Part shown: positions 1-9,784 of the stretch, one piece after another | How the letters are laid out: each line of letters begins with the position of its first letter | How positions within the stretch are numbered: position 1 is the stretch's first letter | Assembly: GCA_002316805.1 (NCBI GenBank) | Contig: DCEF01000010.1 | Span: forward strand, 62,001-126,000 | Source: Ruminococcaceae bacterium UBA1036 | GTDB taxonomy: Bacteria > Bacillota > Clostridia > Oscillospirales > Acutalibacteraceae | Length of the DNA: 64,000 nt | Direction of reading: 5' to 3' | Position numbers and translations under genes: made by a program | The notes under the pieces: model-generated | Seen by the model: only the letters and a program-made list of their open reading frames with translations | What the model was told of the DNA's origin: nothing | Database searches by the model: none

Positions 1-1
1 T

Positions 2-235
2 TACCTGCAACGCATGGAACAGCGCATTTCAAAATTTATAACAGACCATTCTCATATTTCTCCGAAAAGGCTTAACGAACTTTCTATGAATACGCAGGAA
101 CTTGTACTTGATATTGGCAGTGTGCTTGATGGAAATCAGGCAGTGCAGGAAGGCCTTATAGATTCGCTCGGAAGCCTTTCTGATGCAATATCGTGCCTGT
201 ACCAGATAATAGACGCAAATCGTGCAGAAAAATAG
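2..235 (+). CDS. tepA: TepA/ClpP-like serine protease, C-terminal fragment
   Basis: The frame is open from the window edge, so only the last 77 residues are present. The pattern [20 protein letters not shown], followed by a helix ending IDANRAEK, resembles from memory the C-terminus of ClpP-fold proteins of the TepA type, in which the GLID segment closes the crotonase-like core. Catalytic Ser and His would lie upstream of the window. In Bacillus tepA also sits just before spoIIIE, which agrees with the gene 60 bp downstream. The role of TepA (intramembrane or germination-linked proteolysis) is not well fixed. Family assignment rests on a short tail and on gene order. Confidence 0.7.
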   Translation, partial: YLQRMEQRISKFITDHSHISPKRLNELSMNTQELVLDIGSVLDGNQAVQEGLIDSLGSLSDAISCLYQIIDANRAEK

Positions 236-294
236 AAAATTTATGCGGCAGCTTCTGCTGCCAATACATAAATTTAATTCAAAAGGTGGTTCGG

Positions 295-2844
295 ATGGCG
301 AAAAAGAAAAGAGCAAAAAGCAAGGCCCGCCCTACTAAGAAAAATACAAAAGTACAGAAAAAAGCCAAAAAAGGAAAGGCAAGTGAGCGGGACGAATTGG
401 CAGCGCGCCAGCACAATCAGCGCTGTGCTGTTTTCCAGTTCGCCGCGGCGATTCTCATCGCCTGCTTTGTCCTTATAGAAGGCGACAATGTTTGGCGCTG
501 GGTACACAACTTTTTCCTTGGCCTTTTTGGAAATTGTGCTATTTTGTGGCCAATCCTTTTGCTTTACATATCGATAGTAACTGCCTTAGAGAAGCAGCCT
601 GAGCATTCTGGCACAAAAATCTCACTTATGGCCGTTATTATAATATTGTTTTGTGCAGCCGTTTATGTGTTTACAATCCCTTTGTCAGCTCAGACGTCAG
701 CAAATTTAAAATCAATTTCAAAACAGCTAATCTCACTTTATGGAAGTGAGATTTCCCACACCGCTGCCGGACTGTGCGGAGGGCTTCTCGGCATACCGCT
801 TGCTGCAGCATTCGGTATTATAGGTACAAGGATTTTGCTTGTGCTCGCCCTTTTTGTAAGTATTATGGTGCTGACAAGGACTACTTTAATGCAGCTTTTC
901 AGGACTATTTTCAGGCCTGCAAACGCCGTCGTTTCCAATATAAGCGTTATGCGTGAGCGCCGCGTTGAGCGGAACCGGAAAGAAACAAATATCGATATCC
1001 CACTTGATGACGATATGCCGGCGCACCCTGTGCATTCCTACGTCCCGAAAGCAGATGTACCTAAAAAAAGCACTAAACTTGAACAGCTTAAAAAAGTATT
1101 TTCCATCAAAACAAACCTCAAAACTGAAAGCAGCGGCGATGCATCACATTCTGGCACACCTGAAATGCAGCCAGGCGAAAAATCCGAAATAGTGAAGTCG
1201 CAAGCACATACTAATATAAACCCCGATGCTTTGCCTCAACCAGTGAAAATTGACAAGCACGATTCAGCCAGTGCATCATATGGCAGAAATGGCCTGCAGC
1301 CAGCAGAAGAACCGCCTTCCGACGGAAAGTATCATTTCCCGCCGGTCTCAATGCTCGAAACAACAAAGGCAGCAAATGAAAAAGAGATTCTCAGCGAAGT
1401 CCAGATCAATGGCCGAAGGCTTGTCGATACCCTTAAAAGCTTTGGTGTGCAAACAACTTTCGTCGGCTACAGCCGGGGGCCGGCTGTTACAAGGTATGAG
1501 CTGCAGCCAGCCGCAGGTGTAAAAATCAGCAGAATAACAAATCTTTCCGACGACATCTCTATGAACCTTGCAACTGCCGGAATACGCATTGAGGCACCTA
1601 TACCTGGAAAAGCTGCCGTCGGAATTGAAGTGCCAAACAAAAAGACTACGGTCGTAAGAATGCGTGAGCTTGTGGAAAGCAACAGCTTTGCCGCTTCAAA
1701 GAGTAAGTTGACAGTTGCGCTCGGTCGTGACCTTGCCGGTGAAACGGCCATAGCCGACCTTGCAAAAATGCCACACCTGCTTATAGCCGGCGCAACTGGT
1801 TCCGGCAAATCCGTGTGCATAAATTCAATGATTATAAGCTTGCTTTACAAATCTACGCCTGACGAAGTGCGCTTTCTCATGATTGACCCTAAAGTCGTCG
1901 AACTCGGTGTTTACAACGGCATACCGCAGCTCCTTGTGCCGGTCGTAACAGACCCGCGTAAGGCGGCAGGCGCCCTTAACTGGGCCGTTACCGAAATGCT
2001 TAAACGATATAAGACGTTTGCAAAATACAGTGTGCGTGATCTTACAGCGTATAATGAGCTCGCTGCTTCACACGGCTATAAAAATGACGAAAGCCAGCCT
2101 ATGGAAAAAATGCCTCAAATAGTCATCATAATTGATGAGCTTGCCGACTTGATGATGGCGGCGCCTAATGAAGTTGAAGATGCCATATGCCGCCTTGCTC
2201 AGATGGCGCGCGCTGCTGGGATGCATCTTGTTATTGCTACGCAGCGCCCTTCGGTAGACGTTATAACAGGAACGATAAAAGCTAATATTCCAAGCCGCAT
2301 TGCTTTTGCAGTCTCGTCTCAGGTTGATTCCCGCACTATTATTGACATGGGCGGTGCCGAAAAGCTCCTCGGCCACGGCGATATGCTTTTCTCCCCTGTT
2401 GGCTCGCAGAAGCCAAAAAGGATTCAGGGCTGTTTTGTAAGCGACAGTGAAATTGAATCGATCGCGGGCTTTATTAAAAAATCCCAGCAGGCAGATTACA
2501 ATGAGAATATTGCAGAAGAAATTGAAAAGAATGCTGCTGCCGACAATGACAAAAAAAGTGACAGCAATGTCGATAAAGACACTGACCCGATGATGCCAGA
2601 GGCAATAAAATGTGTGATAGACAATGGGCAGGCATCAACTTCCCTCCTACAGCGGCGCCTGCGCCTCGGTTATGCCCGCGCCGGACGCCTTATAGACGAA
2701 ATGGAGCAGATGGGGATAATTGGTCCGCGCGACGGTTCCAAGCCTCGACAAGTGCTGATTACATACCAGCAATGGCTCGAAAGGAATATGAAAGAAAACG
2801 GCGCGGCCGATAAAGACGGCAGCATGCCGGAAACGAAGCGATGA
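295..2844 (+). CDS. spoIIIE: DNA translocase SpoIIIE/FtsK
   Basis: Hexameric septal DNA pump that moves chromosome DNA through the division or sporulation septum. The 849-residue product starts with a very basic stretch ([13 protein letters not shown]), then about four membrane segments between residues 45 and 185, a polar linker, and a RecA-like motor with Walker A GATGSGKS at residues 499-506 and Walker [11 protein letters not shown] around 614. A winged-helix gamma domain that would read polar DNA motifs fills the last 70 residues. The frame is open 102 bp further up, but AAAGGTGG sits a few bases before the ATG at 295, which I take as start. The following gene overlaps by 4 bp (ATGA). SpoIIIE is preferred over FtsK because spoIIIA genes lie in the same window and because of the TepA neighbour. 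Confidence 0.95.
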   Translation: MAKKKRAKSKARPTKKNTKVQKKAKKGKASERDELAARQHNQRCAVFQFAAAILIACFVLIEGDNVWRWVHNFFLGLFGNCAILWPILLLYISIVTALEKQPEHSGTKISLMAVIIILFCAAVYVFTIPLSAQTSANLKSISKQLISLYGSEISHTAAGLCGGLLGIPLAAAFGIIGTRILLVLALFVSIMVLTRTTLMQLFRTIFRPANAVVSNISVMRERRVERNRKETNIDIPLDDDMPAHPVHSYVPKADVPKKSTKLEQLKKVFSIKTNLKTESSGDASHSGTPEMQPGEKSEIVKSQAHTNINPDALPQPVKIDKHDSASASYGRNGLQPAEEPPSDGKYHFPPVSMLETTKAANEKEILSEVQINGRRLVDTLKSFGVQTTFVGYSRGPAVTRYELQPAAGVKISRITNLSDDISMNLATAGIRIEAPIPGKAAVGIEVPNKKTTVVRMRELVESNSFAASKSKLTVALGRDLAGETAIADLAKMPHLLIAGATGSGKSVCINSMIISLLYKSTPDEVRFLMIDPKVVELGVYNGIPQLLVPVVTDPRKAAGALNWAVTEMLKRYKTFAKYSVRDLTAYNELAASHGYKNDESQPMEKMPQIVIIIDELADLMMAAPNEVEDAICRLAQMARAAGMHLVIATQRPSVDVITGTIKANIPSRIAFAVSSQVDSRTIIDMGGAEKLLGHGDMLFSPVGSQKPKRIQGCFVSDSEIESIAGFIKKSQQADYNENIAEEIEKNAAADNDKKSDSNVDKDTDPMMPEAIKCVIDNGQASTSLLQRRLRLGYARAGRLIDEMEQMGIIGPRDGSKPRQVLITYQQWLERNMKENGAADKDGSMPETKR

Positions 2845-3764
2845 AAAGCCAAAACCGCAGAAAAATAGGATTCGCCGCCGTTATTTTTTCTGCCCTGGTA
2901 TTCTGCCTTGTTGTTTCAGCTTTTCCGGGCAGTCCAGAAGAAAACTGGAAAAAGATTTTTCAGTTTTGCGGACTTGGAAATTTTTCTGACTGCGCAGATA
3001 AATCGCCATTTTCCCTGCATGTGTTGAATGTTGGGAAGGCAGACAGTATAATAGCAGAATGCGGCGGCAAATACCTTCTTATAGACGGCGGCACTGCCGA
3101 CTGTGGCAATCAGGTGGTTAACTACCTTAAGCGCCGCGGGGCAAAATCAGTCGATTATGTTGTCAATACTCACCCAGACAGCGACCACATAGGCGGGTTA
3201 AAAGAAGCTATCTCGTCTTTTCCTGTGGCGCATTATCTATGCCCTGACATCCCAGCAAAAATCATTCCTAATACACCTGAATACCATGATGTGCAGTTAG
3301 CCCTTAAAAGTGAAGGCATAAAATCAGAACATCCTGCGGCAGGCACAGCCTTTAATATCGGCAATGCAAAAGCAGAAGTCCTTGGCCCGCTGCGCAAGGC
3401 GGAAACCACAAACAACAATTCAATAATTTTAAAAATAACTTATCAAAGAACAGATTTTTTGCTGATGGGTGACGCAGAAAAGGAAGAAGAAAACGATTTG
3501 CTTGCAAGTGGTGAAAAACTTGCTGCTGGCGTCTTAAAAGTAGGCCATCACGGAAGCAACACATCGACTTCCCAGCAGTTCATACAGGCAGTGCACCCGA
3601 GATACGCAGCTATTTCTGTAGGAAAAGATTCTAACGGCCTTCCTAAACTTGAAGTCCTAAACCGCCTTTACAATGCCAATACGGCTATCTACCGCACAGA
3701 TATCAGCGGCACAATTATTTTTCTGTCTGATGGAAAAAGCATAACGGTAAAGACGGAATATTAA
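2841..3764 (+). CDS. ComEC-type metallo-beta-lactamase-fold hydrolase, membrane anchored
   Basis: 307 residues. An N-terminal hydrophobic segment (about residues 8-26) looks like a signal anchor, so the enzyme domain should lie outside the membrane. The metal site is clear: HPDSDH at 111-116 (HxDxDH), an Asp in LLMGDAE near 211, and VGHHGS at 235-240. The domain matches the C-terminal hydrolase domain of the competence protein ComEC but without its channel. Substrate is unknown; a nuclease or phosphodiesterase is a guess from the fold. It overlaps spoIIIE by 4 bp and is followed 31 bp later by a DUF3006 gene, a common pairing for this family. Confidence 0.85.
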   Translation: MKSQNRRKIGFAAVIFSALVFCLVVSAFPGSPEENWKKIFQFCGLGNFSDCADKSPFSLHVLNVGKADSIIAECGGKYLLIDGGTADCGNQVVNYLKRRGAKSVDYVVNTHPDSDHIGGLKEAISSFPVAHYLCPDIPAKIIPNTPEYHDVQLALKSEGIKSEHPAAGTAFNIGNAKAEVLGPLRKAETTNNNSIILKITYQRTDFLLMGDAEKEEENDLLASGEKLAAGVLKVGHHGSNTSTSQQFIQAVHPRYAAISVGKDSNGLPKLEVLNRLYNANTAIYRTDISGTIIFLSDGKSITVKTEY

Positions 3765-3795
3765 TGGAAATAAATCTTTAAAAGGGGAAATTGAA

Positions 3796-3966
3796 ATGCG
3801 AACTCTCAAAGTTACCAACATAGAAGGAATATATGCAATCTGCACAGACAAAGACAAAAAATTTTTTGCAATACAGCTTTCGGAACTTCCGTATGGCGTT
3901 ACGGTGGGCGACACTCTCACTGTTGACGATGAAGAAGGCACACTTTCAGTTACAAAAGCCGTTTAA
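3796..3966 (+). CDS. DUF3006 family small protein
   Basis: A 56-residue acidic protein starting MRTLKVTNIEGIYAICTD, with AAAGGGG about 8 bases before the ATG. Pattern and size (IEGxYAxC, then LPYGVTVGDTLTVDDEEG) fit the DUF3006 family, small beta-rich proteins often encoded next to ComEC-type hydrolases as here. Function unknown; the pairing suggests a partner or regulator of the hydrolase (inference). A strong terminator follows 15 bp after the stop, so this is the last gene of the spoIIIE transcript. Confidence 0.75.
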   Translation: MRTLKVTNIEGIYAICTDKDKKFFAIQLSELPYGVTVGDTLTVDDEEGTLSVTKAV

Positions 3967-3981
3967 AAAATATCAGGACAC

Positions 3982-4027
3982 AAAAAGCACCCCGAAAACA
4001 TTTGAAAATGTTTTCGGGGTGCTTTTT
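3982..4027. terminator. Bidirectional intrinsic terminator
   Basis: A long inverted repeat (AAAAAGCACCCCGAAAACA and its complement) with an 8-base loop and A/T runs on both sides. It lies between the plus-strand DUF3006 gene and the minus-strand rodA-type gene, so it can stop transcription from either side. Confidence 0.9.
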
Positions 4028-4046
4028 GACTGCATCGAATTTATAG

Positions 4047-5210
4047 CTAAATTTCCCTGATAGATACTTTCGTCGGTATCTGCGGATGCATATATACATT
4101 CTCCACGAGCCCAAATCCAAAATAGAGACATGCCGCCGAAGAACCGCCAGCACTGAAAAACGGCAGTGTAACTCCCATAACAGGCAGCAGATCAAGGCAC
4201 ATGCCAATATTGAAAATAGTCTGGGCAGCAATCATCCCGAAAAAGCCCATGCAAATAGACCTGCCCAATATATCTGAGCTGTTCCTTGCTATGCGGAGCG
4301 TTTGCCAAAGCAGCAGAAGCAGCAGCACAATAATGATAAAGCACCCTATAAATCCAAGCTGCTCGCCTGCTACAGAAAAAATCATATCGCTTTCCTGCTC
4401 GGGCACAATTTTCAAATTTACCCTCGGGCTATGAAAAAGCCCACGGCCCAAAAGACCGCCGCTACCTATTGAAGTGCGCGCCTGATACTGCTGCCACCCG
4501 TAAATGTGCACTGCAGTGGAGCTATCCATTTCTTCCAAATGGTAAGCAGCAAGTATCCTTTGCTTCTGGTAATCTATAAGCACATACTTCCATGCTATTG
4601 GGAACGCACATGCAAATATTGCAAACAAGATAGCAAAATAGCGAAGCTGTATTCCGGCTCCGAAAGCCATGGCAAGGAACATGCAGAAAAAAATAACTCC
4701 TGCGCCATCGTCGCCTTGCATATGTGTAAGAATAATTGGAATCATGGCATGGACAGCGAGGAGGCATACGTGCAGCGGTGATTTCAAGAGCCCGCGTTCC
4801 TCAAGAACCGATATGTGCCTTGAAAACGTAATCATAAACCCAATTTTTACAAGCTCACTCGGCTGGAATGATGTTCCGCCAAGTTGTATCCATGCTTTGG
4901 CATCTACGCCGCCGGAATTAGTCACAGCGCTGCCGAATTTTAGTGTATAGAGCATCAGAAAAAGGCAGCCGGCTGATATGATATACCAGAAAGTAGAAAT
5001 GTCGTGGTAATCTACCATGGTGATAATGATTGCCCCAACATATCCAAGCAGGATGGCAATCAGCATTGTGACAAACCAGCTTCTGTTTCCGATGTTTACT
5101 GGCACTGTTTTTAGCAGCAAAAGGCTGTAACCTGAAATTATAATCAGGATAACCCAATATGCTTTTTCTGCTCTTTTAAAGTAATCGCCTATCGATCTTA
5201 AAAATCCCAT
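4047..5210 (-). CDS. rodA: RodA/FtsW-type SEDS peptidoglycan glycosyltransferase
   Basis: 387 residues with about ten membrane segments. SEDS proteins polymerise lipid II into glycan strands together with a class B PBP. The family signatures are visible: NSGGVDAKAWIQLGG followed by FQPSELVKIGFM, a large extracytoplasmic loop, and near the end MGVTLPFFSAGGSS. The closing loop and length suit RodA better than FtsW or SpoVE, but sequence alone does not fully separate them. It is monocistronic: own promoter at 5239-5267, GAGGTG before the ATG, and a terminator right after the stop. Confidence 0.9.
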   Translation of the reverse strand: MGFLRSIGDYFKRAEKAYWVILIIISGYSLLLLKTVPVNIGNRSWFVTMLIAILLGYVGAIIITMVDYHDISTFWYIISAGCLFLMLYTLKFGSAVTNSGGVDAKAWIQLGGTSFQPSELVKIGFMITFSRHISVLEERGLLKSPLHVCLLAVHAMIPIILTHMQGDDGAGVIFFCMFLAMAFGAGIQLRYFAILFAIFACAFPIAWKYVLIDYQKQRILAAYHLEEMDSSTAVHIYGWQQYQARTSIGSGGLLGRGLFHSPRVNLKIVPEQESDMIFSVAGEQLGFIGCFIIIVLLLLLLWQTLRIARNSSDILGRSICMGFFGMIAAQTIFNIGMCLDLLPVMGVTLPFFSAGGSSAACLYFGFGLVENVYMHPQIPTKVSIREI

Positions 5211-5238
5211 TGCTTCACCTCGTATTGTTCCATACTTT

Positions 5239-5267
5239 ATTATAGGATGCTTCTATGAAACTTGCAA
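5239..5267 (-). promoter_or_regulatory. Sigma-A promoter for the rodA-type gene
   Basis: On the minus strand TTGCAA, 17 bases, TATAAT, ending about 30 bases before the start codon. Confidence 0.7.
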
Positions 5268-5313
5268 GAAACTACGCAATTTTGCAGCCGGTATTTTTTA
5301 TTTTCCAGATGTG

Positions 5314-5322
5314 TGTTATAAT
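5314..5322 (+). promoter_or_regulatory. Extended -10 promoter for fhs
   Basis: TGTTATAAT gives a TGn-extended -10 about 47 bases before the fhs start. No good -35 sits 17 bases upstream; a TTGCAG at 5282 is too far away. Confidence 0.55.
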
Positions 5323-5369
5323 TTTATTACTATAAAAAATAAAAATATTTAATAACTGGGGGAAGCTGA

Positions 5370-7037
5370 ATGCTTACAGACATTGAAATCGCTCAGCAGG
5401 CACACCCGAAACCGATTGCGCAGGTTGCTTCGGGGCTCGGTATCCATGAGGATGAGTTCGAACTGTACGGCAGATATAAGGCAAAATTAAGCGACTCGCT
5501 CTATAAAAGGCTTTCCGGAAAAAAAGACGGTAAGCTCATTCTCGTAACGGCCATTAACCCTACACCGGCAGGCGAAGGAAAAACGACTGTGTCCATAGGG
5601 CTTGCTGAGGCCATGGCAAAAATTGGCAAAAAAGCTGTGCTTGCTCTGCGTGAGCCTTCTCTCGGTCCTGTTTTTGGCGTAAAGGGTGGCGCTGCCGGTG
5701 GAGGCTACGCTCAGGTGCTCCCAATGGAGGAAATAAACCTCCATTTTACAGGCGATTTTCACGCAATCACCTCCGCCAACAACCTTCTCTGCGCTATGCT
5801 GGACAACCATATTCATCAGGGAAATGAGCTTGGCATTGACCCAAGGCGCATACTTCTACCTCGCTGCATGGATATGAACGACAGGCAGCTGCGCAGCATA
5901 GTTTCAGGCCTTGGCGGTAAGGCAAACGGAACCCCACGTGAAGATTCTTTCTGCATTTCAGTAGCAACCGAAGTCATGGCGATTTTCTGCCTCGCTTCAG
6001 ATATCAGCGACCTTAAGCGCCGCCTTGGCAAAATACTTGTAGCTTATACATATTCCGGGAAACCGGTTTATGCACATGACCTTAAGGCGGAAGGCGCAAT
6101 GGCTGCACTCCTTAAAGACGCTATTAAGCCAAACCTTGTGCAGACGCTTGAAGGCACTCCGGCCATCATACATGGCGGTCCATTTGCCAACATAGCACAT
6201 GGGTGCAACTCCTTAAGGGCAACGCGTTTTGCCCTTAAACTCGGCGATTACTGCATTACGGAAGCCGGCTTTGGCTCTGACCTCGGCGCTGAAAAGTTTA
6301 TGGACATAAAATGCCGCCTTGCAGGTTTAAGGCCTGATGCCGCTGTCCTTGTAGCAACGGCACGTGCGCTGAAGTACAACGGAGGCGTTCCCAAAGTTGA
6401 AACATCAAAAGAAAACATTGAGGCACTGAAAAATGGCATTTCAAACCTCGGAGCACATATCGAGAACCTTAAAAAATTCGGTGTGCCTGTAATAGTCGCC
6501 ATCAACCGATTTGCCGGCGACTCTGACAAAGAGCTTGGCTACATTGCAGAATACTGCGGCAGCCACGGGGTGCAATGCTCAATGTGTGATGTGTTTTCAA
6601 AGGGCGGAAACGGTGGAACTGACCTTGCTGAAAAAGTATGCCGCATCGCCGGGCAACCTTCGAATTTTCACGTTCTTTATCCAAATAACGCTCCAATTGC
6701 GGATAAGATAGAAACGGTCTGCCGTGAAATCTACGGTGCAGATGGAGTAGACTACACTGCAAAAGCGTGCAAGGCACTTAAAGAGATCGAAGCACTTGGA
6801 GGAAACTCCCTTCCGGTATGCATTGCAAAGACGCAGTATTCACTTTCCGATAATCCAAAGCTTCTCGGCCGCCCAAAGGGTTTCCGGATTACAATACGCG
6901 ACTTGAAAATTAACAGCGGCGCCGGATTTGTAGTCGCATATGCAGGGAATATTCTCACAATGCCTGGGCTACCGAAGCATCCTGCCGCAGAGAATATCGA
7001 CGTGGATGAAAACGGTAGGATAACTGGGCTGTTTTAA
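5370..7037 (+). CDS. fhs: Formate--tetrahydrofolate ligase
   Basis: Makes 10-formyl-THF from formate, THF and ATP in one-carbon metabolism (purines, and in acetogens the methyl branch). The 555 residues match the usual length. Visible marks: P-loop TPAGEGKTT at residues 65-73, then [18 protein letters not shown] and [21 protein letters not shown]-type Shine-Dalgarno just before the ATG. First gene of a probable run fhs-tsaE-tsaB-rpiB-upp. No folate riboswitch is visible in the short leader. Confidence 0.97.
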   Translation: MLTDIEIAQQAHPKPIAQVASGLGIHEDEFELYGRYKAKLSDSLYKRLSGKKDGKLILVTAINPTPAGEGKTTVSIGLAEAMAKIGKKAVLALREPSLGPVFGVKGGAAGGGYAQVLPMEEINLHFTGDFHAITSANNLLCAMLDNHIHQGNELGIDPRRILLPRCMDMNDRQLRSIVSGLGGKANGTPREDSFCISVATEVMAIFCLASDISDLKRRLGKILVAYTYSGKPVYAHDLKAEGAMAALLKDAIKPNLVQTLEGTPAIIHGGPFANIAHGCNSLRATRFALKLGDYCITEAGFGSDLGAEKFMDIKCRLAGLRPDAAVLVATARALKYNGGVPKVETSKENIEALKNGISNLGAHIENLKKFGVPVIVAINRFAGDSDKELGYIAEYCGSHGVQCSMCDVFSKGGNGGTDLAEKVCRIAGQPSNFHVLYPNNAPIADKIETVCREIYGADGVDYTAKACKALKEIEALGGNSLPVCIAKTQYSLSDNPKLLGRPKGFRITIRDLKINSGAGFVVAYAGNILTMPGLPKHPAAENIDVDENGRITGLF

Positions 7038-7040
7038 TGG

Positions 7041-7478
7041 ATGGATGTTAATATGCAGAAATTTATAACGGAGTCTCCGTCAGAAACTGAAGCTGTGGGT
7101 GAAAATCTTTCCACCAAGCTTAAGCCAGGCAGCGTTGTTGCGCTTTTTGGCGGAATGGGAGCCGGAAAAACAGCTTTTACACGCGGCATTGCAAGGGGAC
7201 TTGGAATTACCGGCGGTGTTTCCAGCCCAACTTTTGCGCTTGTGCACGAATATAAAGGGCGTATTCCGCTTTATCACTTTGACATGTACCGCGTGAATAA
7301 CTGGGACGACCTCTACTCAACCGGATTTTTTGACTACCTTGATTCCGGCGGCATCATTGTTGTTGAATGGAGTGAAAACATTGAAAACGCCCTCCCTGAA
7401 AATACCATACATATCATGATAAAGAATGGAAAAGCAGAGAACGAGCGCATTATTTCAATCGACGGGGTGAAATTATGA
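7041..7478 (+). CDS. tsaE: tRNA t6A biosynthesis ATPase TsaE
   Basis: Small P-loop ATPase that works with TsaB and TsaD in transferring threonylcarbamoyl to A37 of ANN-decoding tRNAs. 145 residues with Walker A GGMGAGKT at 37-44, the family motif SSPTFALVHEY, then YHFDMYR and VVEWSE. An internal ATG at 7053 (MQKFITES) with GGATGG eight bases upstream is an equally good start. It begins 3 bp after fhs and overlaps tsaB by 4 bp (ATGA), so the two subunits are probably translationally coupled. Confidence 0.95.
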   Translation: MDVNMQKFITESPSETEAVGENLSTKLKPGSVVALFGGMGAGKTAFTRGIARGLGITGGVSSPTFALVHEYKGRIPLYHFDMYRVNNWDDLYSTGFFDYLDSGGIIVVEWSENIENALPENTIHIMIKNGKAENERIISIDGVKL

Positions 7479-8227
7479 TAATACTTTCGGTCGATTCATC
7501 GGCCGTCGCTGCTTCTGCATCCCTTACACAGGACGACAAAATTCTGGGGGAATTTTACTGCAACACCGGCCTTACCCACAGCCAGACATTAATGCCAATG
7601 ATACAGTGCCTTCTGCAAAGCACAAAAACAGAGCTTAAAGACGTAGGCCTTTTTGCAGTTTCAGCAGGACCTGGCTCTTTTACGGGCATACGGATAGGCA
7701 TAGCAAGCATAAAAGGGCTTGCATTTCCATTTCAAAAGCCCTGCGTGGGTGTGTCTACGCTTGAAGCTATGGCATATAACCTTGCCCATATTGACGGAAC
7801 CGTGTGCGCTGTAATGGACGCGCGTTGCGGCCAGGTGTACAATGCTGTTTTTGAAGCGCACCACGGGCAGCTAAGGCGCATTACAAAAGACCGTGCAATT
7901 GCTGCAAATGACCTCGCAGAAGAATGTGAGAAGTACCCCAAACCGCTGTTCCTTGTTGGTGACGGCGCGAAACTGTGCTATAATAACAAGGGCTTTCAGT
8001 CAGCCGGAGCAATCCTTCCTCCTGAGCCGCTGATTTACCAGCGCGCCAGCGGTGTTGCAAAAGCAGCGTTAACCGCTTTTCAGAATGGGAAAGCAGTCTC
8101 CCCTGCTGCATTGCTGCCGGTCTATCTTCGCCCGGCACAGGCTGAACGTGCCTTAAACAAAAAACAAAGTGGAGGTTTACGAAAAAATGATTGCACTGGG
8201 AGCCGATCACGGCGGTTATCACCTTAA
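7475..8227 (+). CDS. tsaB: tRNA t6A biosynthesis protein TsaB
   Basis: Non-catalytic ASKHA-fold partner that dimerises with TsaD in t6A synthesis. 250 residues; the N-terminus ILSVDSSA and the signature SAGPGSFTGIRIGIASIKG are typical. The true tsaD is not in the window, although a TsaD-like paralogue lies at 40101. The end overlaps rpiB by 41 bp; the last residues ([16 protein letters not shown]) read through the rpiB ribosome-binding site and start and may be an unconserved tail. Confidence 0.93.
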   Translation: MIILSVDSSAVAASASLTQDDKILGEFYCNTGLTHSQTLMPMIQCLLQSTKTELKDVGLFAVSAGPGSFTGIRIGIASIKGLAFPFQKPCVGVSTLEAMAYNLAHIDGTVCAVMDARCGQVYNAVFEAHHGQLRRITKDRAIAANDLAEECEKYPKPLFLVGDGAKLCYNNKGFQSAGAILPPEPLIYQRASGVAKAALTAFQNGKAVSPAALLPVYLRPAQAERALNKKQSGGLRKNDCTGSRSRRLSP

Positions 8228-8630
8228 AGAAGTGATTAAAAAGTATCTCGACATCGAAAGAATCGAGTACAAGGATTTTGGCACAGATAGTGAGGAGTCT
8301 GTGGATTACCCGCTTTTTGCTGCAAAAGTTGCGCATTTTGTAGCTGAAGGGAATGCTGAAAAAGGCATTCTCTGCTGCGGGACAGGTATTGGCATGAGCA
8401 TTGCGGCAAATAAAGTAAAGGGCATACGTGCGGCCGTATGTGACAACGCTTACTGTGCTGAGATAACGCGCCGCCATAACAATGCCAACATTATGTGCCT
8501 TGGCGGCCGTGTCATCAGCGAGGAACAGGCCGTCGAATTCACACGCCTGTTTCTTAACACACCTTTTGATGGCGGACGTCACCAGAGGCGTATTGATGAA
8601 ATTTCCGCGATTGAGCGCGTTGAACTTTAA
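8187..8630 (+). CDS. rpiB: Ribose 5-phosphate isomerase B
   Basis: Interconverts ribose 5-phosphate and ribulose 5-phosphate. 147 residues starting [14 protein letters not shown], with GGAGG eleven bases before this ATG; a GTG 18 bases further up is in frame but lies on that Shine-Dalgarno. Catalytic Cys is in [11 protein letters not shown] (around 64-65), and [11 protein letters not shown] is present. LacA/LacB sugar isomerases share the fold, but context next to upp points to RpiB. Confidence 0.95.
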   Translation: MIALGADHGGYHLKEVIKKYLDIERIEYKDFGTDSEESVDYPLFAAKVAHFVAEGNAEKGILCCGTGIGMSIAANKVKGIRAAVCDNAYCAEITRRHNNANIMCLGGRVISEEQAVEFTRLFLNTPFDGGRHQRRIDEISAIERVEL

Positions 8631-8650
8631 TTTTGAGGAGTATGAGGGAT

Positions 8651-9316
8651 ATGAATACGGAGGACCAGTTTAAGGATTTAATTGCAAAACATCAGCTCGT
8701 AGTAATGCACCACCCGCTGATACAGCATAAGCTGACTTATCTCCGTGACAAAAACACAGGCTCGAAAGATTTCCGCCAGCTTGTAAGTGAAATTGCGATG
8801 CTTTTATGCTATGAAGCGACACGTGACCTTCCCCTTGAAGAAACAACGGTCGAAACACCGGTTGGTGTCGCAAGGGCAAAAGTTATAGCAGGCCGCAAGC
8901 TTGCTTTTATTCCGATTCTGCGTGCAGGCCTCGGCATGGTAGACGGCGTTCTTTCGCTTGTGCCTGCCGCCAAAGTGGGTCACATAGGCCTTTACCGTGA
9001 CCCTAAAACACTGAAGCCGGTCGAGTACTACAGCAAGCTCCCAAATGACATTGACCAGCGCGACGTTATCGTGCTTGATCCAATGCTTGCTACGGGCGGT
9101 TCTTCAATAGATTCAGTGTCAATTATTAAAAAGAGCCATCCGAAAAGCATCAAATTCATGTGCATAATAGCCGCACCTGAAGGGATAAAGGCATTTACTG
9201 TGGCGCACCCAGACGTTCAGCTTTACTGTGCCGCAGTTGATGACCATCTCAATAAAAATGGATACATTGTGCCTGGCCTTGGTGACGCTGGTGACCGCAT
9301 TTTCGGCACGCTGTGA
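8651..9316 (+). CDS. upp: Uracil phosphoribosyltransferase
   Basis: Salvages uracil with PRPP to UMP. The core from [18 protein letters not shown] to the end matches Upp; the PRPP-binding loop [14 protein letters not shown] and the uracil-site region near the C-terminus ([11 protein letters not shown]) are present. The ATG at 8651 has GAGGAG ten bases upstream. This start gives 221 residues, about a dozen more at the N-terminus than the usual 209. Last gene before a strong terminator. Confidence 0.96.
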   Translation: MNTEDQFKDLIAKHQLVVMHHPLIQHKLTYLRDKNTGSKDFRQLVSEIAMLLCYEATRDLPLEETTVETPVGVARAKVIAGRKLAFIPILRAGLGMVDGVLSLVPAAKVGHIGLYRDPKTLKPVEYYSKLPNDIDQRDVIVLDPMLATGGSSIDSVSIIKKSHPKSIKFMCIIAAPEGIKAFTVAHPDVQLYCAAVDDHLNKNGYIVPGLGDAGDRIFGTL

Positions 9317-9341
9317 AACAGCTTTTATAATATATTAAATA

Positions 9342-9386
9342 GCAACATCCGCTGCCTTGCAGTTTTTAAGGCAGCGGATGTTTTTT
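9342..9386 (+). terminator. Intrinsic terminator after upp
   Basis: AACATCCGCTGCCTT pairs with its complement across a short loop and is followed by TTTTTT on the plus strand. It also separates upp from the converging VOC gene. Confidence 0.9.
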
Positions 9387-9408
9387 GATGTTTTTACAGT
9401 AAATCAAG

Positions 9409-9765
9409 CTATTTCTGAAGCAGATGTAAAGCGAATCCCGCAATTTCATTCTTAAGGTAAATCAATTTGAGCCTGCCGTCTGGAAAATAAGCGGCGCTGT
9501 CCTGATTAAACCCATATCCCCTGCCTTCAAGGTATTTTATCGCGGCGTGGATATCGTTTGTTCCAATGGCTATATGCCCGCGCTCTCCTGCGCCATTTTT
9601 TTTCATAATCTCTATCTTCTTCGTTGAAAAGAACGAAACAGGTGTTTCACTGCTCTCAAAGCCGAATATGTTTTTCAGCACTTCGGCCGTCTTTGCTGCC
9701 TCACCGGCATCTTTGCAGTTTATTCCGATGTGCATTACTTCAAAGCCAAGGCCTTTCTGTTCCAT
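9409..9765 (-). CDS. VOC-superfamily protein like the C-terminal domain of clostridial KDPG/KHG aldolase fusions
   Basis: 118 residues, starting at MEQKGLGFEV because AAAGGTGAG sits 7 bases before this ATG; an ATG 18 bases up is less likely. The sequence (FEVMHIGINCKD, RGHIAIGTNDIHAAIKYLE, YLKNEIAGFALHLLQK) is a VOC/glyoxalase-like half. From memory it resembles the extra C-terminal domain of some Clostridia 2-keto-3-deoxy-6-phosphogluconate aldolases, here as a separate gene. No aldolase gene is adjacent. Activity unknown. Last gene of the run from 13140, starting about 20 bp after ispE. Confidence 0.7.
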   Translation of the reverse strand: MEQKGLGFEVMHIGINCKDAGEAAKTAEVLKNIFGFESSETPVSFFSTKKIEIMKKNGAGERGHIAIGTNDIHAAIKYLEGRGYGFNQDSAAYFPDGRLKLIYLKNEIAGFALHLLQK

Positions 9766-9784
9766 TTCAAACTCACCTTTCATA

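Noticed and set aside
193..294. 34-codon N-terminal extension of SpoIIIE
   Set aside because: It overlaps the end of the TepA-like gene and has no ribosome-binding site; AAAGGTGG is placed for the ATG at 295.
5282..5287. TTGCAG as -35 for fhs
   Set aside because: 29 bases from the -10, too far.
5323..5369. THF riboswitch upstream of fhs
   Set aside because: Too short a leader and no matching structure.
7881..8582. 233-codon minus-strand ORF opposite tsaB and rpiB
   Set aside because: Antisense shadow of two well-identified genes; composition Cys/His/Arg-rich as expected from reversed codons.
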